The notes under the pieces were generated by a model that saw only the letters and a program-made list of their open reading frames with translations, did not search any database and was not told the origin of the DNA. Position numbers and translations under genes: made by a program. A stretch of 64,000 bases of DNA from Haematococcus lacustris (lineage: Eukaryota > Chlorophyta > Chlorophyceae > Chlamydomonadales > Haematococcaceae). Shown piece by piece: positions 1-10,879 of the stretch (position 1 is its first letter; each line of letters starts with the position of its first letter). Location: positions 9,145,339 through 9,209,338 of the forward strand of contig JASKMD010000004.1 in the NCBI GenBank assembly GCA_030144725.1. Direction: 5' to 3'.

Positions 1-1
1 G

Positions 2-3000
2 CGTGCTGTGGACCACCGCATCGAAGTAGAGCCCGGTAAACGGCCTCCCACTCGCCCCACTTACAACATGAGCACCAGTGAGCTAGCTGAACTGAAGGCA
101 CAGATCACAGAGATGCAAGAAAAAGGTTTCATTCGCCCCAGCACCTCCCCATACGCAGCAGGTGTGCTATTTGTTCGCAAAAAAGACGGCACGTTTCGCA
201 TGTGTGTCGACTACCGCCCACTCAACCGCATCACCATCAAAAACAAATACCCCCTGCCACGAGTAGAGAACATGCTGGACAGACTGCATGGAGCAACGGT
301 TTTTAGCAAGATTGACCTCAGGCAGGGGTACCATCAAATTCGCATTGCACCAGAAGACATCCCCAAAACAGCGTTCAGCACACGATATGGACACTTTGAG
401 TTTACTGTCCTGCCGTTTGGACTTTGCAACGCACCCGCCACATTTCAACGCCTCATGAACGACATTTTCAGACAAGAGCTCGACGACCATGTCATAGTCT
501 ATCTGGACGACATCCTCATTTTCTCACGCACGCACGAAGAGCATGCCAGGCACCTTGACAGGGTTCTATCACTCCTACGCCAACACAAGCTATATGCTAA
601 ACTCTCAAAGTGTGAATTCGGCAGGTCTCAGACTCAGTTTCTAGGTCACATCATCACATCCACTGGCATTGCATGCGACCCCAACAAGGTTGTGGCAATC
701 AACTCATGGCCAGTCCCCACAACTGTGCACGAGGTGCGCAGTTTTTTGGGTCTCGCTAACTACTACCGTCGCTTCGTCAACAACTTCTCTACCATCGCTG
801 AACCACTCACAGCACTCACACAGGCGGATGGGCATGACAAGCAAGGCAAGGTGACATGGACATCTGCCCAGCAATCAGCTTTTGATGCTTTGAAACATGC
901 ACTCACATCTGCACCGATCCTCATTGCACCTGATCCAACACAACCATACACTCTCCGCTGCGATGCCTCCGGCATAGGCATTGGCGCAGTGCTATCTCAA
1001 GGCACTGGCCCTGCTGAGCGTGTGGTAGCTTACCATTCCAGGAAGCTGCTGCCAGCAGAACGCAACTACCCAACACATGAACAAGAGCTGCTATCCTTGG
1101 TAGAGGCGCTCAAGGTCTGGCGCCACTATCTGCTTGGTGCACACTTCACTCTCCTCACTGACAACTGGGCAAACAAACACCTGCAAACACAACCACGACT
1201 CGACAGTAAACGGCAGGCACGATGGATGGAAGTACTACAAGAGTACAACTGCCACATCGATCACATACCTGGCAAGCACAACGTGGTGGCAGACGCGCTG
1301 TCAAGACGTTCTGACTACCAACTCTACATCTCGGTCTTGGGCGTAAACACAACAGAGGGCGCGTCAAACGTCCTGGGCATTGAGATCCCGAACAAACACA
1401 ACACAGCAAACACCAACGAACACACAAACACAACAGAGGGCGCGTCAAACGTCCTGGGCATTGAGATCCCAAACAAATACAACACAACAAACACGCTTAA
1501 AAACACGAACACACCACTTCCCGCCTCAAACACACAGTTAAAGCAAACCATACTCGACACAGCTAATTCTGACGAAGAGTACCAACGCCACAAAGCGGCT
1601 GCAGTGACCGGCAAAGCACGCCTCTTTCGCATTGAAGGAGACCTCATTTACCACATAGGACGAGGGACCCGCCGGCTGTACATCCCGGTTGGACCCATGC
1701 GCACCGCCCTACTGTGTGAAGCACACGACATACCTATCTCTGGCCATCTTGGTAGGGACAAGACGTATCAACAACTCTCCCGCCACTATTTCTGGCCCCG
1801 CATGGCAGCATCAGTCCACGACTACGTCCGCACCTGCCCCTGCTGCCAACGTAACAAATCCAACACAGCTAAACCCATTGGCCTCTTGCACCCTCTCCCG
1901 GTTCCCCAGCATCGCTGGGAACAAGTGAGCATGGACCTCATCACCCAACTACCTTCCACTGCAGCTGGACACGACGCCATCGTTGTTTTTGTCGACAGGC
2001 TCACCAAAATGATTCACGCAGTCCCCACTACCACCACCGTCTCAGCCTCCATCTTGGCTCGCACCTTCTTTGACCACGTTTTCCGGCTGCATGGCCTTCC
2101 AAAAGTCATCGTGTCAGACCGCGACCCACGCTTCACATCTACTTTCTGGACTGAACTCTTCCGCCTCACAGGCACTCATCTTAACATGTCCACGGCCAAC
2201 CACCCTCAAACCGACGGCCAAACTGAACGGGCAAATCGCACGCTGGAGGACATGCTCCGCAACTTCGTCTCACCCTATCACGACGATTGGGACACACACC
2301 TCACTGCTGCTGAATTCGCCTACAACTCATCCACTCACGCAGCCACAGGCTTCACGCCATTTCACCTTAACTCGGGACAAGAACCTCATACGCCGCTATC
2401 TCTATCTGCACCCACGCCTGACCATGCGCCAGCTGAGAAAGAGTCGGCTCCAGCCTTCCTACAGCGCATGGCGGCTGATATCTCGGTAGCCAAACATCAT
2501 CTGCACAATGCACAAGAACGGGCCACTAAGTATGCCAATGCTAAACGTCAGGACCACGTTTTCAAGGTTGGAGATCAGGTTTACCTGGCTGACAGCTTCT
2601 TCACACATGCACAGATTGCACAGTCCGCTGCGAATCACGCCACACGCAAGTTCTCTCCCATACAACACGGCCCCTTCCGAGTCCTTGAGGTAGTCACACC
2701 AGTAGCATTGCGGCTGGAGTTTCCTCCTGTCTGGAAGAGCATACACCCAGTCGTCCACGTCTCTCATGTCAAAGTGCACAATGACGGTTCTGCCATGTTC
2801 CCCACACGCAACCCAGCACCCCCGCCTGAGCCTGAGATCATCGACGGCGAAGCACACTTCCATGTGCAAGAGTTCCGCAAACACCGCTTTCTTCGTGGTC
2901 AACTCCAGCTGCTGGTCAAGTGGTTGGGTCACCCCGATCATGAGAGCTGCTGGCTACCTCTGGCCCAGCTGCAACACGACCTGTCTAAAGGAGTGCTCAA

Positions 3001-3070
3001 GAAACTGCTCGAGGACTACGCACGGCGTACCAAGCAACCCAAGAATTGGAAGACTGTAGTTAAGGCGTAA
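2..3070 (+). CDS. Ty3/gypsy chromovirus polyprotein, 3' part (RT-RNase H-integrase-chromodomain)
   Basis: Reverse transcriptase, RNase H and integrase of an LTR retrotransposon, which copy element RNA into DNA and insert it in the nucleus. The frame is open at the window edge; the first possible start is a GTG, so gag, protease and the first RT residues lie outside. Counting from the GTG at base 8: RT with the YLDD catalytic box near residues 165-168; RNase H with Asp319 in DASG and a later DALSRR motif; an HHCC zinc finger (H573, H580, C610, C613); an integrase core with D643, D704 and E740, the last two separated by the canonical 35 residues; a chromodomain-like segment near residues 940-990 ending in [12 protein letters not shown]. 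The order RT-RH-INT-chromodomain defines a Ty3/gypsy chromovirus. There is no internal stop or frameshift over about 1020 codons, so the copy is probably young. Confidence 0.95.
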   Translation, partial: RAVDHRIEVEPGKRPPTRPTYNMSTSELAELKAQITEMQEKGFIRPSTSPYAAGVLFVRKKDGTFRMCVDYRPLNRITIKNKYPLPRVENMLDRLHGATVFSKIDLRQGYHQIRIAPEDIPKTAFSTRYGHFEFTVLPFGLCNAPATFQRLMNDIFRQELDDHVIVYLDDILIFSRTHEEHARHLDRVLSLLRQHKLYAKLSKCEFGRSQTQFLGHIITSTGIACDPNKVVAINSWPVPTTVHEVRSFLGLANYYRRFVNNFSTIAEPLTALTQADGHDKQGKVTWTSAQQSAFDALKHALTSAPILIAPDPTQPYTLRCDASGIGIGAVLSQGTGPAERVVAYHSRKLLPAERNYPTHEQELLSLVEALKVWRHYLLGAHFTLLTDNWANKHLQTQPRLDSKRQARWMEVLQEYNCHIDHIPGKHNVVADALSRRSDYQLYISVLGVNTTEGASNVLGIEIPNKHNTANTNEHTNTTEGASNVLGIEIPNKYNTTNTLKNTNTPLPASNTQLKQTILDTANSDEEYQRHKAAAVTGKARLFRIEGDLIYHIGRGTRRLYIPVGPMRTALLCEAHDIPISGHLGRDKTYQQLSRHYFWPRMAASVHDYVRTCPCCQRNKSNTAKPIGLLHPLPVPQHRWEQVSMDLITQLPSTAAGHDAIVVFVDRLTKMIHAVPTTTTVSASILARTFFDHVFRLHGLPKVIVSDRDPRFTSTFWTELFRLTGTHLNMSTANHPQTDGQTERANRTLEDMLRNFVSPYHDDWDTHLTAAEFAYNSSTHAATGFTPFHLNSGQEPHTPLSLSAPTPDHAPAEKESAPAFLQRMAADISVAKHHLHNAQERATKYANAKRQDHVFKVGDQVYLADSFFTHAQIAQSAANHATRKFSPIQHGPFRVLEVVTPVALRLEFPPVWKSIHPVVHVSHVKVHNDGSAMFPTRNPAPPPEPEIIDGEAHFHVQEFRKHRFLRGQLQLLVKWLGHPDHESCWLPLAQLQHDLSKGVLKKLLEDYARRTKQPKNWKTVVKA

Positions 3071-3110
3071 GATTTATTGTCTGTTTCAGCTCCGGGACGT
3101 AGCTTTTCGA

Positions 3111-3641
3111 AGTGGGGGAGAGTGTTACAGTTCTGCTTTAAACCTAGTATGCATGTGATTTGAATGCGCCTGCAGGTCTTCCCAGCCCTGCATGCGAGAT
3201 CGACTTTTGTCATGTTTAGTTTGTCATGACAGTTGGTAGTTTGTTCTTGGTTGATTTAATGCCTTGCACTGCTTATTGTAAGTACTTGGAACCTCACAGA
3301 ACAAGGACAAGCCACTAAACGCAACAACGCTAATCCGAGATTCGAAACGTCGCGCGCTAAAGAGTACGTAAGCAGCAGCTACAGCAGTAGCAGCAGCAGA
3401 TAGCAACAACAAGTAGCAACAGCCACATAGCAAGATCGCCTTGTCCGGCTGCAAATTGTTACTATCGTCCGCCGCCATCCTGAAGATACAGCTGTACTAT
3501 AACAAGGCCGAATACCCCTGTCACTGTGAGAATAAACTAGAATAATTATAGGGATAGTAAGGGACAGCACTGTAGCTGTCTAGCAGCAAGGCAAAGAGCA
3601 GCACACAAAGGAACTTTAGCAGCATAGGGGCTGGCCTTACA
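3111..3641 (+). mobile_element. Polypurine tract and 3' LTR of the chromovirus
   Basis: A purine-rich tract (AGTGGGGGAGAG, 3111-3122) lies about 40 bp after the polyprotein stop. It is followed at 3123 by TGTTACAG. The LTR most plausibly ends at TTACA, 3637-3641, giving a TGT...ACA repeat of about 519 bp. It contains a TGTAA motif (3277-3281), which is the usual polyadenylation signal of Chlamydomonadales. The 5' LTR is outside the window, so the right boundary and target duplication cannot be confirmed by pairing. Confidence 0.7.
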
Positions 3642-3656
3642 CTGACCCTAGCTGTG

Positions 3657-3930
3657 CTGGCTGGTCACACGCTGTGAAATGGAATGAAGAGCGACTGAAC
3701 AGTCATCCCACCTCGCGTGTTACATCCTGTTCACCGCCCAGCAGACTATCACAACAGCCATTGCTCCATAGCAGCAGCATCAAGCTGTGGCGTTGCATGC
3801 GTTGTGGCCGAGCTATTGTTCCTTTCATGGAGCCATGTGCCTTCACAACGTGCACTGTCACATCAGCCTCAACACCCGGGAACTCAGTCTTAGCTACAAC
3901 ACCGACCTTGGCTGCACTCACACAAATTAG
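3657..3930. repeat. Orphan copy of the LRR-gene 3' flank
   Basis: This stretch matches sequence found just downstream of the LRR genes ending at 56236 and 62526: the GAAATGGAA..AGAGC..ACTGAACAGTCATCC region, the GCATGCG.TGTGGCCGAGCTATTGTTCCT region, and TTAGCTACAACA(C/T)CGACCTT. No LRR coding sequence accompanies it, so it is a scrap of the duplicated LRR block. Its last 35 bases (CACACAAATTAGCAGCGT next to CCAGCGCTGG) occur in inverted orientation at about 10618-10660. Confidence 0.6.
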
Positions 3931-3956
3931 CAGCGTAACCAGCGCTGGAGCCAGTG
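3931..3956. repeat. Left edge of the CCAGCGCTGG minisatellite
   Basis: One unit of the CAGCGCTGGAGCC array precedes the foldback element. The same array resumes at 5872, so the element splits it. CCAGTG at 3951-3956 is the left target-site duplicate. Confidence 0.6.
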
Positions 3957-5871
3957 GTCACCCCCGCCATTGGCTGCACCCCTGATAACTATCCGACTAA
4001 TCTTTAAGAGTTTTCCAGCGAATCTTGCGCAGCGCTGTGCAGCTCACCAGCGCGAGGCTAGCGGGCTGCTCGGGCTGATGTGCACCTGTGCCGGGGCGGG
4101 CGAGGGTGTTGGGAATTCTGGTCGCGTTGTGCCGGGGTTGGCCTGCTTAGTGGGGCTGTGATCAGCGAACAGCTATCGCGCTCAGCGGCCCAGCTTTTCA
4201 AAGTTTTGAATTTCTTGTCGGGCGCAGGACCCCCCCTGACATGGTCACCCCCGCCATTGGCGGACCCCCCATGGCTCAAGAGATAAAATCTTTCTCGTTT
4301 CTGCACAGATGAGACCGCCGATTCGTGCGATGAGTTGCTTATGGCCTGACTAGAGTGCAGCCAGCCCCAGCGGTTTGCCGGGTGGCTGGCCCTCAACACT
4401 CGACGTGTTCTGGCGCGACGCAGACAATCTTAGTGACCGCTAGAGGCAGCCGGGACCCTGCGCGGCGTGAAAGGCGCATCCAAACTAATTTTCAAACCAG
4501 CATGCAACAGCGCTTAATATCGCATTCTTCAACACGGGTTCAGTCCACATGTGACAGCAACTTCAAGTTGTCCAATACATTAGTGCCTGTGGTTCCTGTG
4601 CAGCCAAACGCAGTTAGAATCAGTAAAAAAGATGCAGAAACTGAGCTGGTGAAAGTGGTTACCGCCCACACATGAAACGGCCCACACATCAAGACAACGC
4701 GTTTCTGTCTAATAGACACGTTAGGAACCCATACAAGGAGCCGCACAGAACTGGCAGTTCATCATTTGACGCCCTGGTTGGACAGTTATGGCCGCCGGAA
4801 AAGAGCGCATTTCGAAGACACGAGTTGCACGCTTTTCGGGTGCAAGGACATGCCACACGCCATACAAACACCCCTTAACATGTCATCAGCACTAGCACTA
4901 GCACTAGAACACATGTCAGGGGGGGTACTGCGCCCGACCAAAAATTCAAAAAGTTGAAAAGTTGGGCCGCTGAGCGCGATAGCTGTTCGCTGATCACAGC
5001 CCCACTAAGCAGGCCATTCCCGGCACAACGCGACCGGATCTCCCAGCACCCCCGCCCGCCCCGGCACAGGTGCACATCAGCCCGAGCAGCCCGCTAGCTT
5101 CGCTTTGATGAGCTGCACCGCCCTGCGCAGGAATCATTGTGAAACTCGTAAAGACCAGTAAGATTTTATCAGGGGGTCCGCGAATGGCGGGGGTGACCAC
5201 ATGTGTTCTAGTGCTAGTGCTGGTGCTGATGACATGTTTGAGAGTGTTTGTATGGCGTGTGGCCTGTCCCTGCAACCGAACAGCGTGCAACTCGTGTCGC
5301 GTCAAATGCCTTAGAAATGGCACTTTTCTCGGCCAGTTAACTGTCCAACTAGGACGTCAAATGATGAAGTGCCACTTCTGTGCGGCTGCTTGTGTAGATC
5401 ACTAGCGTGTTCTTAGAACAGAAACGCGTTGCCTTCATTTGTGGGCCGTTTCATGTGTGGAGATCGACATGGTTATCAGCTCAGTTTCTGCATCTTTTTG
5501 ACTGATTCTAGCTGCGTTTAGCTGCACAGAAACCACAGGCACCAATGCTTAGAACACCTTGATATTGCTGTCACATGTGGACTGAACCTGCGTGAAGAAT
5601 GCGCTGTTACATGCTGATTTGAAATTTACTTCGGATGCGCCATTCACGCCGCGATGGATCCAGGCTGCCTATAGCGGTCTCTAAGAGTGTATGCGTGGCG
5701 CTAAATCACGTCGCGTGTTGGGGACCAGCCACCCGGCAAACCGCTGGGGCTGGCTAAACTCTAGTCAGGCCATTAGCAACTCATTGCGCCAATCGGCGGC
5801 CTCATCCGTGCAAAAATGAGTCAGAAAGTTATCTCTTGAGCCACGGGGGTGCAGCCAATGGCGGGGGTGAC
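3957..5871. mobile_element. Foldback / long-inverted-repeat element with 6-bp target duplication
   Basis: Both ends carry the same terminal inverted repeat beginning GTCACCCCCGCCATTGGC and continuing TGCACCCC. The direct repeat CCAGTG flanks it at 3951-3956 and 5872-5877. Inside are two modules, each present twice in opposite orientation: module X (about 3957-4240 and 4920-5192) and module Y (about 4243-4918 and 5192-5871), in the order X, Y, inverted X, inverted Y. Internal copies of the terminus (4243, 5190) carry a GCGGACCCCC variant. No transposase-like frame is visible; short frames inside are not conserved between arms. It therefore looks non-autonomous. Confidence 0.8.
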
Positions 5872-6405
5872 CCAGTGGTTTCATCGCTGGAGCCAGTGGT
5901 TTCAGCGCTGGAGCCAGTGGTTTTAGCGCTGGAGCCAAAGGTTTCAGCGGTGGAGCCAGTGGATTCAGCGCTGGAGCCAATGGCTACAGCGCTGGAGCCA
6001 ATGGCCACTGCGCTGGAGCCAATGGCCACAGCGCTGGAGTAAAAGGCCACAGCGCTGGAGCCAATGGCTACAGCGCTGGAGCCAATGGCCACAGCGCTGG
6101 AGCCAATGGCTACAGCGCTGGAGCCAATGGCCACAGCGCTGGAGCCAATGGCCACAGCGCTGGAGTAAATGGCCACAGCGCTGGAGTAAATGGCCACAGC
6201 GCTGGAGTAAATGGCCACAGCGCGGGAGCTAATGGCCACAGCGCTGGAGCCAATGGCTACAGCGCTGGAGTAAAAGGCCACAGCGCTGGAGTAAATGGCC
6301 ACAGCGCTGGAGTAAATGGCCACAGCGCTGGAGTTATTGGCTACAGCGCGGGAGCTAATGGCCACAGCGCTGGAGCCAATGGCTACTGCGCAGGAGCTAA
6401 ACCCA
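5872..6405. repeat. 21-bp minisatellite, CAGCGCTGGAGCCAATGGC
   Basis: About 25 units of 21 bp, each with the AGCGCT palindrome and a variable tail (CCAATGGC(C/T)AC, TAAATGGCCAC, TAAAAGGCCAC). The unit length is a multiple of three, so long frames arise on both strands; they are by-products of the repeat. Confidence 0.85.
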
Positions 6406-6660
6406 TGCATTAACACCCAAACATCCCGCACGACCTCGCTACACCCCCGCAAAACACATGTATTGGCACCCAAACACCCCGCAACACCCCCGCAAAACAC
6501 ATGTATTGACACCCAAACACCCCGCAACACCTCGCTACACCCCCGCAAAACACATGTATTGACGACCAAACACCCCGCAACATCCCCGCAAAACACATGT
6601 GTGGACACCCAAACATCCCGCAAGACCTCGCTACGGGACTTGCAAGCACATGTCTCGAAG
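6406..6660. repeat. Tandem repeat with CCCGCAAAACACATGTATTG
   Basis: About five degenerate units of 40-55 bp, each holding CCCGCAAAACACATGT.TTG followed by ACCCAAACA(C/T)CCCGCAACA. No convincing coding frame. Confidence 0.7.
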
Positions 6661-7440
6661 AACAATCACTCCACAACACCTCAATATGGAAATGCTAAGC
6701 ACATGCATTGATGCACCCAATGACCGCAACACCTCCCTACGATGTGACAAGGTAGCAACGACACAACACAACAAGAAGGTGACACCACACACCACCATCA
6801 CCATCACCCACACCATCCCAAGCCCATACTCCCAAGGTGGCTTGTTGAGTAGTTCACATGTGAAGGGACAACCTAAGATTGGTTAAGGGTGTTGTGTTGT
6901 TGCACGGATAGATTGATGCCTTTTGATTCTGTATTTGCTGTTGATTAAAGTTCAACACTTAGTGTTAACTTGAACACAACTTACAAGAGTTTTACGGCTC
7001 GCAATGTTTCTCAATGGCAACCTCCTAGGTTGATGCAAGGCTAGGTTGATGCCTCAAGCGTATGTTCACCCTTGATTAAGTCCGTGTAACTCATGTTGCC
7101 TGTGTCCAGATGATGGGATACTTACTATTACCGTAGGCTGGGCTCTTACACCGTGTGGACCTTACACACGTCATCAGGCTCAATTACAAGCATCAAATAC
7201 ATGGACAACAACAACATATGAGAGGCAACGACATCATGACCAGCTGACCATACACCATCACATCAACATCACCACACAGGCAACATGAGCAGCAACAACA
7301 GCATGGCGCACACGGCATTGGCCCTATGTGTGCCTTGTGGTGCAAGTCGTGATGATGTGTAATAGCTATTGTTCTGCTGGCGCCATACACATCCCCCTAC
7401 TACTGTCCCTTGTGGCGCTTAGCCTGTGGAGCCTTCCCCC
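6661..7440. other. Non-coding stretch with a dispersed repeat
   Basis: Bases 6690-6850 (GCTAAGCACATGCATTGATGC then CA-rich sequence) resemble 28545-28640 and, inverted, 33720-33770, so they belong to a dispersed family. From 6860 to 7440 I see only AT-richer unique-looking DNA without a credible gene. Confidence 0.4.
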
Positions 7441-8050
7441 CCGCTGAAGCCGCATGACTACATCGCTGGAGCTAAGCAGAACCAGCGCTGAAGCCATATG
7501 GCTACATCGTTGAAGGCAAGCGGCACCAGCGCTGAAGCCACATGACTTCATCGCTGGTGCTAAGCGGAACCAGCGTTGAAGCTATATGGTTACATCGCTG
7601 AAGCCATATGGCTACATCGCTGGAGCTAAGCGGCACCAGCGCTGAAGCCATATGGTTACATCGCTGGAGCCAAGTGGCACCAGCGCTGAAGCCATATGGT
7701 TACATCGCTGAAGTCATATGGTTACATCGCTAAAGCCATATGGTTACATCGCTGAAGCCAAGCGGCACCAGCGCTGAAGCCAGATGGCTACATCGCTGTA
7801 GCCAAGCGGCACCAGCGATGTAGCCATATGGCTACATCGCTGGAGCTAAGCGGCACCAGCGCTGAAGCTATATGGTTACATCGCGGGAGCCAAGCGGCAC
7901 CAGCGCTGAAGCCATTTAGCTACATCGCTGGAGCCAAGTGGCACCAGCGCTGAAGCTATATGGCTACATCGCTGGAGCTAAGCGGAACCAGCGCTGAAGC
8001 TATATTGTTACATCGCTGGAGGATATGGCTACAACGCTGGAGCTAAGCGC
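7441..8050. repeat. About 43-bp dimeric minisatellite (CATCGCTGGAG / CAGCGCTGAAG)
   Basis: Units alternate between a CATCGCTGGAGC.AAGCGGCAC half and a CAGCGCTGAAGCCATATGG.TA half. It is a diverged relative of the CAGCGCTGGAGCC arrays on either side. Confidence 0.8.
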
Positions 8051-8412
8051 TGAAGCTGATACCTGCGCTGCAGCCATGTGGATACTGCGATGGTACGATG
8101 TGATACCTGCTCTGCAGCCATGTGGCTACGGCGCTTGTACCATGTGGCACCTGCTCTGCAGCCATGTGGTTACTGCGCTGGTACCATGTGGCACCTGCTC
8201 TGCAGCCATAGGGCTCCTGCTCTGCAGCCATAGGGCTTTTGCGCAGCAGCCATATGGCTCCTGCTCTGCAGCCATAGGGCTCCTGATCTGCAGCCATAGG
8301 GCTCCTGCTCTGCAGCCATAGGGCTCCTGCTCTGCAGCCATAGGGCTCCTGCTCTGCAGCCATAGGGCTCCTGCTCTGCAGCCATAGGCTCCTGCTCTGC
8401 AGCCATAGGGGG
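8051..8412. repeat. 22-bp minisatellite, CTGCAGCCATAGGGCTCCTG
   Basis: About 16 units; those from 8190 to 8400 are nearly identical, while the left edge is diverged (CATGTGG, GGTACCATG variants). All six frames are open in places and none looks like a gene. Confidence 0.85.
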
Positions 8413-8429
8413 GCAGCAGCAGGGGGGCG

Positions 8430-9957
8430 TGGTGTGGGGAGGGGTAAGTGGGGTGGAGTGGCATTCACCTAGCAACGTGGCTACGCCATGGTACACGTTT
8501 CATGCTCTCACTGAAAGCAGGCAAGAGCTTGGTTTGGATCAGCAAGCACATTAGCAGCAACAGTAGCAAGCAGCATGAGCACGCTACCGAGTGGTGCCGG
8601 CATCAGAGTGGACAGACCTACTGCCCGCATGCTGCTCATTACTTGCCTCTCGCCTTTCGCACTTGCTGCCTGGCCGCTGCTGCTGCTGCTCCTTGCCACC
8701 GCTCCTGTGTGATATGGGAGGATAATGGTGGGAGGGAGCGAGGGTCGCAATGGGGAGGCTAGGGGGTGGGGAGGAGAGCGGAATTGTACATGGGCTTGGG
8801 GAGGGGGAAGTGTATCAACAAACTGGGAGGGGGTGGTTCTGTAGGGGTGGGGGAGAAGAGGTGACCATCAGACCTGCAGCCAAGGGGCGTGCACGTGAGG
8901 TAGGGAGATCGGCTGGACACTAGGTGTTAGCCACTTACCGGTAGCACCCAGCAACCACTCACTGGCAGAGAGCAGGGAGTGAAAGGGTCAGGAAGAAGAG
9001 GGGGAAGGGGGAGCTTGTATGTGTGGAGGTGGGAAGGTGGTGGTAGTGATGCCAAGGTGCCAAGGTAGGTAGGAGTAGGTCTGCTCTTGGCTGCTGGGAA
9101 GGGTAGGGAGGGAAGGGCAGGTGGCTGCGATGCCAGGGAGTAGAAGGCGAGGGGGAAGGGGGAAGTAGGATAGGAGGAAGGTGTGGTGTGGTGGGGTGGG
9201 GGATGGGGGGAAGGGAAGGGAGAGGGGGAAAGGTGAGGTACTGAGAGTTACCATGGGACCTGCAGCAAACACAGTGCGCGCTATTGGTTAGGCTGGATAA
9301 TAGTGGACACTGTAAGGCAAGGGGAAACCACTCACCGCTTACGCCTTGGTGCTCCGTTTTGCGCAATGCGCCTTGCTGGCTCCTTGTAAGCTGTCACCGT
9401 GGACTCACCACTCACCGGAGCAAAGGAGGGGAGGTACTTGGGGGCAAAGGAGGGGGAAGTAATACAATGTGGAGTAGGAATGTGCAGTAGGGGCTCGAGG
9501 AGGGAAGGCTCGAGGGAAGGGCATGGGCTACGATGTCAGGAGGGTGGGATGGGGTGGTGTGTGACCGTCAGACCTGTAGTAAATACGGGGCATGCTAGTG
9601 GTTAGGCATGGTAATGAGAGACACTGAAAGGCAGGGGGCTAGCCACTCACCGCTAACGTTGTGCTGCTCCGTGTTGCACAATATTGTCTTCTTGTTTGCT
9701 CTTACCTCGGTCTTACCTTGCAGGGGGAGTGGGGCTAAAATGTAAACTGTAGGCTGCGACTGCGTGGCGTTGCGTGCTTGGGCTGCATGCGAGACAAGCT
9801 GCGAGTTACTTTGTAATGCGTGGCGTGGAAATGTCTGCAAGGTGGAAAAACGGCTGTTGGTGAGATCCGAACTGCTAGCTGCGTCTGAGGCTCGCATCTT
9901 CGAGGTTCTCTGCAAGGCGGACTGTTGGCTGGGTGACCATCGCAGACGCCATTGCAA
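8430..9957 (-). other. Candidate Pro/Ser-rich exons with repeated splice-like modules (locus P1)
   Basis: The minus strand holds pyrimidine-rich stretches separated by short modules that look like introns. Each begins with GTGAGTGG or GTAAGTGGC (donors at about 9652, 9340 and 8935) and ends about 75 bp later in (C/A)AG followed by GTCTGA or GTCCCATGG. If spliced, the pieces would encode Pro/Ser/Leu-rich protein, starting from a segment near 9957-9740. The same organisation occurs at 28940-30122. No known domain is visible, and the G-rich low complexity could equally be non-coding, so I do not draw a CDS. Confidence 0.3.
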
Positions 9958-10005
9958 ACTGCGCAGATTGTTGCATTACACTGGACGCTTTGCGAACTGC
10001 GCACA

Positions 10006-10636
10006 CACAACACATGGCTGCAGCGCTGGAGCCACATGGCTGCAGCGCTGGAGCCACATGGCTGCAGAGCAGGTACCATGTGTCCAGCGCTGGAGCCACA
10101 TGGCTGCAGCGCTGGAGCCACATGGCTGCACCGCTGGAGCCACATGGCTGCAGCGCTGGAGCCACATGGCTGCACCGCTGGAGCCACATGGCTGCAGCGC
10201 TGCAGCCAGGTGCTCCAGCGCTGGAGCCTCATGGCTGCAGCGCTGGAGCCAAGTGCTGCACCGCTGGAGCCACATGGCTTCAGCGCTGCAGCCACATGGC
10301 TGCAGAGCAGTTACTAGGTGCTCCAGCGCTGCAGCCACATGGCTGCAGCGCTTGAGCCACATGGCTGCACCGCTGGAGCCACATGGCTGCAGCGCTGCAG
10401 CCAGGTGCTCCAGCGCTAGAGCCACATGGCTGCAGCGCTGGAGCCACATGGCTGCAGCGCTGGAGCCACATGGCTGCAGAGCAGGTACCATGTGTCCAGC
10501 GCTGGAGCCACATGGCTGCAGCGCTGGAGCCACATGGCTGCACCGCTGGAGCCACATGGCTGCAGCGCTGGAGCCACATGGCTGCACCGCTGGAGCCACA
10601 TGGCTGCAGCGCTGGAGCCAAGTGCTCCAGCGCTGG
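10006..10636. repeat. 22-bp minisatellite, CAGCGCTGGAGCCACATGGC
   Basis: About 28 units of GGCTGCAGCGCTGGAGCCACAT, with interspersed variants: a GCAGAGCAGGTACCATGTGTC segment twice (about 10064 and 10480) and a CAGGTGCTC variant. A block of about 420 bp is partly duplicated, since the GTACCATGTGTC unit and its neighbours recur. The right edge carries the inverted copy of the 3930-3950 array border. Confidence 0.85.
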
Positions 10637-10879
10637 TGACGCTGCTAATTTGTGTGAGTGTGGCCCCTATTGTCAGGGCAGGCTCAACGTGTATGGTGAC
10701 CAAGGTACTGTCATCAAGGAGAATGCAAGTATTGAAGCTGTCTCATCTGGTTTAGCCCCTCATGTCATGTTGGTGTCAACGCTCCTGGGTGTTCCAGCAT
10801 GGCAACAGTCAGTACAATGGCATGCATGAAACATCACAAAGCATCAAGGCCCTGCCGACCACTGTCAGTCGCCAGATCA
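10637..10879. repeat. 3' flank of LRR gene A
   Basis: Conserved downstream sequence of the LRR family. AGGCTCAACGTGTATGGTGAC, GTCATCAAG.A.GA and CCAGCATGGCAACAGTCAGTAC recur behind the genes ending at 56236 and 62526. Probably 3'UTR and spacer. Confidence 0.5.

Noticed and set aside
8..10. Start codon of the retrotransposon polyprotein at base 8
   Set aside because: It is a GTG within RT sequence; the frame continues upstream past the window edge.
167..490. Antisense frame inside the RT domain
   Set aside because: Shadow of the polyprotein.
9735..10829. Overlapping frames on both strands in the 22-bp minisatellite
   Set aside because: Every frame is the same repeat (GCSAGATWLQRW, MWLQRCSHVAPA). 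No real start or domain.
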